A DNA stretch of 33,785 nt from NCBI GenBank assembly GCA_937923735.1, contig CALDUJ010000150.1:1-33785 (forward strand), in the 5' to 3' direction. Position 1 is the first letter of the stretch; each line of letters starts with the position of its first letter. This document shows, in pieces, positions 17,222 to 25,309 of this stretch. The position numbers and the translations under genes were made by a program. The notes under the pieces were generated by a model. That model was not told the origin of the DNA and did no database searches. It saw only the letters and a program-made list of their open reading frames with translations. The stretch is from an uncultured Flavobacteriaceae bacterium. Lineage in GTDB: Bacteria; Bacteroidota; Bacteroidia; Flavobacteriales; Flavobacteriaceae.

Positions 17222-19540
17222 TTACTCTAATCTAATATCATCAAAATAATAAGTTTCGCTAGTACTGGTAACTTCACCATCTGTACCATCTGGATTATCA
17301 GGCTTAATAACAAATTGATTTAATCCTGTGTTACTTGGAGGTATTCCCGTAAATACGATTTCTACCTCTGTCCAAGTGTTAGCTTGAGTAATGGTTGCAT
17401 ATTGTGGCCCTGGATTTCCAGAACCTGGAGATTGTGGGTCACTATTAACTTCAAATCTCATTACGACATTAGCCTTAGTAGAATATATTTTAACTTTAAA
17501 TGTCTTTGTAGCATCAAAATTACTTGGGAATGCGTTTTGGAAACCTGCCCATCTATTCGTTCCAGAACCTTTATCAACTTTCAATACATAATCAGAGGTG
17601 TTTATACCTGACATTGATGGATTATCAGCTAGCACTGTAGTAATGCTTCCAACATCATTAAACGTACTAAGGAATGACTCGCAACTCTCAAAGTTTATTG
17701 GGAAAGCAGTTGCAGCAACAGCATCTCCTGCACAGCCTCCGCCACCTGTACCAGTACCAGTATCGCAATCATCGCAGAATAGAGATACGTTGTCAATAAC
17801 CACTACACCAGTAGCTGCTCCCATATCAAAAAGAACGCGACTATTGGCGCTACCAAAATCAGCTGATGATAGATTTAGCTCAAATGTCTGAGTAGTAGTT
17901 GTTAAATTAACTTCCTCTGTTGCGGCAGTCCAAGGGTTTTCATTAAGACCAATGCCTGCAACCAATGTACGGTTACCATCGGATGAAGCATCAAAGGTCA
18001 AAGTATAGTTCTTGCCCTGCTCAATTTCTACTACTTGGCTTAAATTAACATCAAATGGATTTCCGGCGGCCATAACATTTGCGAAGTTAAATGAGTTTCC
18101 ACCATCTTCTTGGAGGTTAGCGGCATTTCCAAACCATGGATCTATTGATCCAGACTCGAAATCTCCATTGGTTAAAAGCCCATCATCAAAAGTTCCTCCA
18201 CCTCCACCACCAGTGCCGTAAACCATTAAATCATCAAAATAATAAGTACTACCATCTGCAACATTAAAATTGAAGAACAACACAATTTTATTAAACTGTG
18301 GTGTAGCAGTAGGTGCAAAATCAAACGTTAATTCTTCCCAACTATTGGCCGCTGTTGTATTTTGCAGAATTTCAACAAAATTTCCAGCATTTCCTATTTC
18401 CTCCAATTTCAATAGAACAGGTGTATTTGCAACAGGAGACCAAATCTTGATTTTTAGACCCTCAACAGCATTAAAATCTAACTTATCGGCCAAATCAATT
18501 TGAAGATTATCGAAAGGTGAATTATTGGCTCTAGTAGCCTCACCAACTTTACACGAAGTATTCACTGATCCAGAATCATCCGGATTGTCTATCCATGCAA
18601 ATGTTGTATTATCTTGAATAAAAGTAGGTGTATTACTTTGGAAAGTAATATTTAAATCGGCCGCAGCAATGGACTCTGCAGTTTCAGGAACACAAGTTCC
18701 ACCACCACCGCCTCCGGTGCCATAAACCATTAAGTCATCAAAATAGTAAGTACTCCCATCAGCAACATTAAAATTGAAAAACAATACTATCTTGTTAAAT
18801 TGTGGTGTTGCAGTAGATTCAAAATCAAAGGTTAACTCTTCCCAAGTATTTGCAGCTGTTGTGCTTTGCTGAATTTCAACAAAATTTCCAGCATTCCCTA
18901 TCTCCTCTAACTTTAAAAGTACAGGTGTATTTGCAACAGGCGACCAAACCTTAATTTTAAGACCCTCAACTGTACTAAAATCTAACTTATCAGCTAAATC
19001 TATTTGTAAATTATCAAAGGCTGAATTATTTGCTCTTGTCGCTTGACCAACTTTACATGATGTATTAATTCCTGAAGCATCCGGATTATCTATCCATGAA
19101 AATGTCACATTATCTTCAATAAAAGTCGGTGTATTACTTTGGAATGTAATGTTTAAATCCGCAGCGGCAATCGATTCTGTGGTTTCTTCAGTACAATCAC
19201 CACCACCTGTATTTGAACCATTGATGGTAATGGTATCAGTAAATGTTATAAAAGGGCTTGCTACATTTCTAGCAGATAATACAACTTCGTATGTTCCAGG
19301 TTGATATACATGCGAAGGGTTTATCTCAGTGGACTCTTCGTCATCACCAAAATCCCAGTGATAAACATTTGCATTCTCAGATGTATTTATAAAACTCACT
19401 ACGCCTGTTTCTTGATTTATAGTATATGTAAAATGAGCTACTACCTCTGGAAGTATTACATCATCTTCTTCACAATTAACCATAGCCATACCAATGAATA
19501 GCACCGATAGGATTTTAATAGATTTTAATATGGTTTTCAT
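17222..19540 (-). CDS. Surface glycan-binding-like lipoprotein: PKD domain + tandem duplicated CBM-like domains + CBM4/9-like domain + C-terminal CBM-like domain
   Basis: 772 aa; lipobox with acidic stretch 'GMAMVNCEEDDVILPE'; PKD 'YHWDFGDDEESTEINPSHVYQPGTYEVVLSA'; two near-identical ~165-aa units separated by GGGGGGT linkers; 'LLTNGDFESGSIDPWFGNA...VVIDNVSLF' CBM4/9-like. Confidence 0.85.
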   Translation of the reverse strand: MKTILKSIKILSVLFIGMAMVNCEEDDVILPEVVAHFTYTINQETGVVSFINTSENANVYHWDFGDDEESTEINPSHVYQPGTYEVVLSARNVASPFITFTDTITINGSNTGGGDCTEETTESIAAADLNITFQSNTPTFIEDNVTFSWIDNPDASGINTSCKVGQATRANNSAFDNLQIDLADKLDFSTVEGLKIKVWSPVANTPVLLKLEEIGNAGNFVEIQQSTTAANTWEELTFDFESTATPQFNKIVLFFNFNVADGSTYYFDDLMVYGTGGGGGGTCVPETAESIAAADLNITFQSNTPTFIQDNTTFAWIDNPDDSGSVNTSCKVGEATRANNSPFDNLQIDLADKLDFNAVEGLKIKIWSPVANTPVLLKLEEIGNAGNFVEILQNTTAANSWEELTFDFAPTATPQFNKIVLFFNFNVADGSTYYFDDLMVYGTGGGGGGTFDDGLLTNGDFESGSIDPWFGNAANLQEDGGNSFNFANVMAAGNPFDVNLSQVVEIEQGKNYTLTFDASSDGNRTLVAGIGLNENPWTAATEEVNLTTTTQTFELNLSSADFGSANSRVLFDMGAATGVVVIDNVSLFCDDCDTGTGTGGGGCAGDAVAATAFPINFESCESFLSTFNDVGSITTVLADNPSMSGINTSDYVLKVDKGSGTNRWAGFQNAFPSNFDATKTFKVKIYSTKANVVMRFEVNSDPQSPGSGNPGPQYATITQANTWTEVEIVFTGIPPSNTGLNQFVIKPDNPDGTDGEVTSTSETYYFDDIRLE
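18217..18705 (-). repeat. Tandem intragenic repeat, unit 2
   Basis: Encodes 'AESIAAADLNITFQSNTPTFIQDNTTFAWIDNPDDSGSVNTSCKVGEATRANNSPFDNLQIDLADKLDF...YYFDDLMVYG'; near-copy of unit 1 offset by about 501-504 bp. Confidence 0.9.
18721..19206 (-). repeat. Tandem intragenic repeat, unit 1
   Basis: Encodes 'TESIAAADLNITFQSNTPTFIEDNVTFSWIDNPDASGINTSCKVGQATRANNSAFDNLQIDLADKLDF...YYFDDLMVYG'. Confidence 0.9.
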
Positions 19541-19561
19541 AATATATTTGTTTAATTATAA

Positions 19562-20395
19562 TTAATAGTTTCTTTCGTATACTCTTACGTAGTCAACCAA
19601 CATGGTTTGTGGAAATACTGTTTCTGCATTAGGCGCGCCTACATAGTTGCCTCCTACGGCCACATTCATTATTATAAAGAATGGACCATTGTCAAAAACC
19701 CACTCACCAGTTACATCTTCTGGTGTAATCTGGTTATATAGTACATCATCTACATAAAAGTTGATATACTCTGGACCCCATTCGATACCAAAAATGTGAA
19801 ACCCAGTATCAAATCGATCGTTAACCAAATCGTAAGATTTACCGATAGACAGTCCTGCATTATAACCTGGCCCGTGAACAGTACCACTCATTAAAGTAGG
19901 CTCTTGCCCTCTGTTTTCCATAATATCTATCTCTCCACATTGAGGCCATGAAACTTCATCTATATTAGATCCAAGCAACCAAAATGCTGGCCATAGACCT
20001 TGCCCATATGGCAGTTTGATTCTTGCTTCAAAACGCCCATATTTTTGCTCAAACAGTCCTTTTGTTAACATTCGAGCAGAGGTATAATTAGCACCTTGAT
20101 AGTCTTCTCTATCTGCCGTTATTATTAAATACCCATTTTGAACAGTCACATTTTCTGATCTATCTGTATAGTATTGTAATTCATTGTTACCCCAACCATT
20201 TTGACCGCGACCGATGTTATAAGTCCATATATTACTGTTTGGCGCTCCATTTTGGTCAAATTCATCTTGCATAGAAATTTGAGTAAATGTTGCAACGGTC
20301 TGTTGTTCGCTAGTTGAACATCCAGATATAATAAACATCACCAAAAACAGCACAGCTTGTGGAAACGTTTTTTCTATTTTAATTTTTATTCTCAT
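19562..20395 (-). CDS. GH16 family laminarinase-type lipoprotein (endo-beta-1,3-glucanase)
   Basis: 277 aa; lipobox 'MFIISGC'; catalytic 'CGEIDIMENRGQEP' (ExDxxE); 'YGRFEARIKLPYGQGLWPAFWLLG'; 'FHIFGIEWGPEYINFYVDD'. Confidence 0.95.
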   Translation of the reverse strand: MRIKIKIEKTFPQAVLFLVMFIISGCSTSEQQTVATFTQISMQDEFDQNGAPNSNIWTYNIGRGQNGWGNNELQYYTDRSENVTVQNGYLIITADREDYQGANYTSARMLTKGLFEQKYGRFEARIKLPYGQGLWPAFWLLGSNIDEVSWPQCGEIDIMENRGQEPTLMSGTVHGPGYNAGLSIGKSYDLVNDRFDTGFHIFGIEWGPEYINFYVDDVLYNQITPEDVTGEWVFDNGPFFIIMNVAVGGNYVGAPNAETVFPQTMLVDYVRVYERNY

Positions 20396-20422
20396 AATTT
20401 ATTTTTTTGAGTTCGTTCTTTT

Positions 20423-21853
20423 TTACTCTCTGTAGTAATAGATGTTGTCTACAAAAATGTTTGATATAGTAGCATCTGAAACAAAAAACAGAAGGCCTAA
20501 TTGATCTGTATTTGCTAGTCCAGTAAAATTGTTAAGAGGAATATCGTAACTAGCCCATCCATCTGATACCAATTGAGAAGAACTTAAAGTTACCGTCCCA
20601 GATGTTTCGTTATTTCCAACAGAATTAATTAATACTAATCGTATAAAATCTCCAGAATCTATAGCTTCTCTTACATTAATATCCACATGCAAATGTGTCA
20701 TTGTAGTAGCATTTATTGGGGCTACATTCAGAAAAGTTCCTACTCCTACAAAGTTTAACTCAGTGTAGTTTATTATCTGCTCACTACCAAAGGTTTCTGG
20801 AGGAGCTCCGCCCAATGTAGTTTGACCATCAGGAGTGAAAAAACCATTATAATAATCTACTGGAACATTAGTGTAAGCATCGCTAAAAATAGAAATGACA
20901 TCCTCAGGCGCTCTTGTGGGTGTTGGAGCGAAATCAAAAGAACCTGTTGAGGTTAACTCTAAAGAACCATGAGCAAGTACACCAGCAAGAGATGCTGTTA
21001 TTGTCGTTGTCCCTTCTGATACTATTGTAGCTACTCCAGACTCATTTACAAAAGCTACATCTTGGTTAGACGATTCAAAATCAAAATAGGCCGGTGCGGC
21101 ATTAACAGTTAAATTTTCGCCAGTACTTGTGTTGAAAGTTTGCGTAAAACCAAACAATGGAAAATCTATACCTGTAAAACCATTTGCTACCCGGTCTTCT
21201 CCGTTGAATATTGCTGGTTGCGGTTGCGCAAGTGTCCCTAATTTTTCAAATTTAACCTCATCTAACCAAAAAGTATAACCTACTTCACTTCCTAAAGGAC
21301 CAATGCCAGATGCAGCATATCTTAGCATACCTCTCTCTTGTATTAGCTTTGACGCGTCAGGAATAGGGATAATATACTTTACCCAGTTGGTGGTTAAATT
21401 AACGTTAGTCCTTGTAGCAATAAACTTATTCTCTCCGAAATCTTCACCAAATCCAAACTCGGCTATTGTAACAGCTTGAGAGGCTTTAGCCCAAAATGTC
21501 AAAGCATCAAAGCCAGATAAATTTCTTCCTGAGCCTTCTCCGTCAATTCTAAAAATTGCGCCAGCATAATTTCCTTCAGGATCGTCAGCATTCGGAACGT
21601 CGAACCTCATAGATGCTGACCCCATATAACTTTCCTCTTCATCTACAGACCAAGCTGTTGGTTTTGAACCTGCATAAGGAAAGTAAAAATTTGTTCCCAT
21701 CCCTATTGGTGTATCCGTGAAAATTTCTGCAGTTGCAGGAAATGTTGCAAAAACAGCATCCTCAGATATCTCTCTTTCACAACTTATTGTGATACTAAAC
21801 ACTAATCCTAAGAAAAGTGCAACTCTAAAATATTTAAAATCTATATTTTTCAT
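20423..21853 (-). CDS. Glycan-binding-like surface lipoprotein (CBM-like domains with central Ig-like BIG_2-type domain)
   Basis: 476 aa; lipobox 'FSITISCEREISED'; 'MGSASMRFDVPNADDPEGNYAGAIFRIDGEGSGRNLSGFDALTFWAKAS...YTFWLDEVKFEKLG' jelly-roll pattern; 'ESSNQDVAFVNESGVATIVSEGTTTITASLAG' BIG_2-like; second C-terminal beta-sandwich ending 'NIFVDNIYYYRE'. Confidence 0.75.
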   Translation of the reverse strand: MKNIDFKYFRVALFLGLVFSITISCEREISEDAVFATFPATAEIFTDTPIGMGTNFYFPYAGSKPTAWSVDEEESYMGSASMRFDVPNADDPEGNYAGAIFRIDGEGSGRNLSGFDALTFWAKASQAVTIAEFGFGEDFGENKFIATRTNVNLTTNWVKYIIPIPDASKLIQERGMLRYAASGIGPLGSEVGYTFWLDEVKFEKLGTLAQPQPAIFNGEDRVANGFTGIDFPLFGFTQTFNTSTGENLTVNAAPAYFDFESSNQDVAFVNESGVATIVSEGTTTITASLAGVLAHGSLELTSTGSFDFAPTPTRAPEDVISIFSDAYTNVPVDYYNGFFTPDGQTTLGGAPPETFGSEQIINYTELNFVGVGTFLNVAPINATTMTHLHVDINVREAIDSGDFIRLVLINSVGNNETSGTVTLSSSQLVSDGWASYDIPLNNFTGLANTDQLGLLFFVSDATISNIFVDNIYYYRE

Positions 21854-21865
21854 TTTCTAGCTTTT

Positions 21866-24800
21866 TTATTTTCCAATATTGATGTGTACATAAGTTCTAA
21901 TTTCCCATTCATTTCCATTATCAAACCCAACAGGACTGATTGTTGGCACTGGCGGAAATGTGTTGGGAGCTATAGCATTTGGCGAATACCTTGGAGAAAA
22001 TTGATCCAATGAACGCCAAGTTCCCCTGATTCCTATTTGAGTGCTAGGTAGTATAAACCAATCTGGCTTACCTAATGTTGTTGAAACATCTAACATTAAT
22101 TGAACTGGATAAGTAAGGTTAAAATCTCTATGGTAATCAAAAGGCCCCCAATCGTTAACTTTAAAAGAGTGAACAAATTTCATTTTCTTATAGATGACTC
22201 TTATATCACCACCAAAACGTTCAATCGTTCTTTCATCACTACCGTTAGCCTGTCCAGTTCCACCATAAATGTTGGCAATCAAACCAAGTTCTGGGCTAAC
22301 CTTAGAGACAATACGCGTGTGCGCTTCCCATAAATCTTTAGCTGGAGCCGAATTAGGAAAGGCAAATTGTGTACGGTCAGCTAAGAAACCAATAGCAGCG
22401 TCTTGCGCTGTTGGATGGTGACGATACACAAAGCCAAGATTAAAAGCTAATTTAGCATCTTCTTGTCTATCGTTATCCCATTCGTACATCCACGTTCCTG
22501 GTGTAGGATCGTAGGTAATTAAAAGTTCTCCAGCAGTGGTTTCTCTGTTACCAGCTCTTACCACAAAAGGATCATCTATAACATTTCTTAATCTTCCTGG
22601 CCCCTGAATATCGTTAGGCATTGCAGCAACTATAGGCTTTTGCCACATAAAGTTAGGCGCAATTTGTACATTCCCAAAGGAATAGGTGAAACCAGATAAG
22701 AGATTGGTCATATTACCACTACCACTATCTTTTAATCTCCAACCTGTAAATGTTCTGGTTTCATCAGACCCACCATTGGCGACCAAGCCTTGAACTGAAG
22801 CTAAACCATACCAATTGAAACGTCCTTTTTGGTAAGTGATTTTTGCTTTAGCACCCCAGTTATCTTCCCAATTAATTTTGTCTTCATAAATTGTATAGTT
22901 ACCTGATTCGCCTTCTGCTACTTGAAACGTTCTACCGTTTAACGGTTGGCCAGCCCAAATTCCTCCAACTTCAATTCCTAGGTTTCCAAATTTTCTAGCT
23001 ACATGTAATGTCGCTTTACGGGATCTCGGTGTAGGTACAGCAAATGAACTCACACCTTGGCCTTGGGAATCTATATCGTCTTGATAAATGGCCGAGATAT
23101 CATACTTTCCTAAAGTCTTACTATATTTTAGAAGCACAGCTGGGTTAGCACCCCACCATAATTGCGAACCAAAGGCCGCTTTTAAACCTGCAAATGATTT
23201 CTTACCATCGATTTCAATACCATTAATTTCACCTTGGTAGATATCTAAATTTGGTCCGTAATTAGCCTCTCTATACAATCCGAAAAAATCGCCTTCATAA
23301 CCCCAATGATAATGACCTGTTCTGAAAAACCCTCTCACATCAAAATCTTTGGTACTCCATTCGAATTCTGCATTATACACTTGCACCCTATTTGAATCGA
23401 AAATATCTACATCTCCTTCATCAGAGTTAAGAGAAATTGGACGCCCTCTGTTTTCATAAAAAATTTCGTCAATAGGATTAGCGGCTACATTACCAAGAAT
23501 ATTGAAATTAACACTGGCTCTCATATTTGGCGCCGGATTACCTTCTACTCCAATAAAATAAGATTGCATATGGTCGAACCCTAGCTCATCTGGATATGTG
23601 GTTTCATTTGGATTCGCATCATCTGGCGTTGTTAATAAACTACCTCCAGTGTTAAACGTTGTAAACTCAGCTCTAAGATTACTGATTTTTACTTTTTGAC
23701 TTTCTCCTTCCATAGCAGCTTTATCACCTCTAGCTCTCAAAACCGCGTCCGTTAATTGGATGTTTTTAAAATAATTACTTACAAAATCTGGTGTCACACC
23801 TTCTTCGTAAGGGTTTAATTGATGAGCTTCTTTTAGAGCGTAGTATGCTGCCCTTGGATATAGCGTGTACAGACCTCTGTCGTTAGTAGGTCCTTTGGCG
23901 CAGACACCAAACCACTCCTCATTCATGTTATTTTCGCCTGGAGCTAAATCTAAATAATACCCTCCGTTTGACCAAGAAGCATTGTTATCGTGGACATCCA
24001 AGTTCTTGGTTTGTCCAAATTTCCACCAACCATCACTGAATTGAAAGGTGAAACCACCAATAGAATTTTGAGCTTTCCCTAAACCTGCGGCATTCTCATA
24101 AATATCTTTCCAATTGTTTACCATGTAAAAGGCCTGAGATTTTTGGTCTTCGGCATTCTCTATAGCATTAAAAGCATCTGCACCGAACTCCGTTAGCATG
24201 ATAGGCATATCTAATTTTTGCTTGACCGTTTGGAACGCATCCGTAAATGACTTTCCGCGATACATATTAGTTCCGTATATATCTACATCTTTACATTCTT
24301 CTGCAACAATATCTATAAATAGTACATCACCATTACAAATAGCTACTGGATGAGAAGTACTAATTTCCTTCATTTTTATTGCAGCATCATTCATAAGTTT
24401 ATACATTGGTCTTCCACGTTTTTCCCCAACTTCTCTCCTTTTGTCCTCTTCATCAGGAAAGTCTTCGGTTTCTGCACCGGCCCAAAAAAGTCCATAGTTA
24501 TTTTCATTTCCCAGAAGAAACATCAACAGTCCAGGTGTGTCTTTGTAATCATGGGCGAGTTTAGTCACCTCAGATATTAATAATTCCTTTGTTGCAGCGT
24601 CTCTGTAATCTGTTACTGGAGTCCATACACCATCAATAGTAAGTCCATATCTCCCAAAAGAATGATTTAGCATGGTATAAATACCATAATTTTCATAGAT
24701 ATATTTAATCCATTTAGGCTGTACACCTGTGTACATTCTGACGGCATTTACACCCATATTTTTTAATAATCCCATCTCAGCGTCAAGCGCACCTCTAATA

Positions 24801-25006
24801 ATATCATCTGATTGATTCCATAAGCTGTAATTGTAATTAGTTCCTATCGGAAAATAGTCCCAATTCATTCCGTTGATTATAAAATCTTTACCATCAACTT
24901 TTAATCTCATCCCATCTGTACTCTTGTCAACAGATACTTTATTAGCTTGAGCAAAAATTGATGTCGTAAAGAGAAAAAGCAAAAGTTTTAGAAAATTGTT
25001 TCTCAT
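21866..25006 (-). CDS. Clan-A-like glycosidase (TIM barrel) fused to a C-terminal outer-membrane beta-barrel/porin-like domain
   Basis: 1046 aa; signal peptide 'MRNNFLKLLLFLFTTSIFAQA'; putative catalytic E168 ('LLGNENNYG') and E273 ('IMLTEFGADAF'); after about aa 405 many alternating amphipathic beta-strands ('DISAIYQDDI', 'LGIEVGGIWAG', 'LLSGFTYSFGNVQIAPNFMWQKPI') ending 'NEWEIRTYVHINIGK'. Confidence 0.8.
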   Translation of the reverse strand: MRNNFLKLLLFLFTTSIFAQANKVSVDKSTDGMRLKVDGKDFIINGMNWDYFPIGTNYNYSLWNQSDDIIRGALDAEMGLLKNMGVNAVRMYTGVQPKWIKYIYENYGIYTMLNHSFGRYGLTIDGVWTPVTDYRDAATKELLISEVTKLAHDYKDTPGLLMFLLGNENNYGLFWAGAETEDFPDEEDKRREVGEKRGRPMYKLMNDAAIKMKEISTSHPVAICNGDVLFIDIVAEECKDVDIYGTNMYRGKSFTDAFQTVKQKLDMPIMLTEFGADAFNAIENAEDQKSQAFYMVNNWKDIYENAAGLGKAQNSIGGFTFQFSDGWWKFGQTKNLDVHDNNASWSNGGYYLDLAPGENNMNEEWFGVCAKGPTNDRGLYTLYPRAAYYALKEAHQLNPYEEGVTPDFVSNYFKNIQLTDAVLRARGDKAAMEGESQKVKISNLRAEFTTFNTGGSLLTTPDDANPNETTYPDELGFDHMQSYFIGVEGNPAPNMRASVNFNILGNVAANPIDEIFYENRGRPISLNSDEGDVDIFDSNRVQVYNAEFEWSTKDFDVRGFFRTGHYHWGYEGDFFGLYREANYGPNLDIYQGEINGIEIDGKKSFAGLKAAFGSQLWWGANPAVLLKYSKTLGKYDISAIYQDDIDSQGQGVSSFAVPTPRSRKATLHVARKFGNLGIEVGGIWAGQPLNGRTFQVAEGESGNYTIYEDKINWEDNWGAKAKITYQKGRFNWYGLASVQGLVANGGSDETRTFTGWRLKDSGSGNMTNLLSGFTYSFGNVQIAPNFMWQKPIVAAMPNDIQGPGRLRNVIDDPFVVRAGNRETTAGELLITYDPTPGTWMYEWDNDRQEDAKLAFNLGFVYRHHPTAQDAAIGFLADRTQFAFPNSAPAKDLWEAHTRIVSKVSPELGLIANIYGGTGQANGSDERTIERFGGDIRVIYKKMKFVHSFKVNDWGPFDYHRDFNLTYPVQLMLDVSTTLGKPDWFILPSTQIGIRGTWRSLDQFSPRYSPNAIAPNTFPPVPTISPVGFDNGNEWEIRTYVHINIGK

Positions 25007-25218
25007 TAGATTTTTTTTAGTTTGTTTAAGTCTTCATTCTCTAATTATCTTTCAAATTAAAATATTGAAACACTAATTATCGAACTGAACTATGTAAATA
25101 TATATATATGAATTGAAGGATTGACAAAAGTTACCGCTACAAAAAACATACATCACAAAATATAATGCCAAAAATTCTTATTTACCCAATAATAACGAAC
25201 TTTTTAAAAGAATTAGGT

Positions 25219-25250
25219 AAACGAATCTAACAGGTAATAATTCGTTTTTT
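25219..25250 (+). terminator. Possible plus-oriented hairpin with T tract in the intergenic region
   Basis: aaacgaat (25219-25226) ... attcgttt (25240-25247) followed by Ts; no annotated plus-strand gene precedes it. Confidence 0.3.
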
Positions 25251-25309
25251 AATTACAAGTATTAATATGTATAGGAAATGTATAGGCAAAATTAACGTTT
25301 GTTGCAGCA

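Noticed and set aside
17598-17891. 97-aa plus-strand ORF
   Set aside because: Antisense to the 772-aa lipoprotein gene; Pro-rich stretch simply mirrors the Gly-rich linker codons.
25085-25110. tatatatatatat run as a promoter or origin element
   Set aside because: Simple AT microsatellite in an AT-rich intergenic region; no matching TAnnTTTG/TTG pair at proper spacing.
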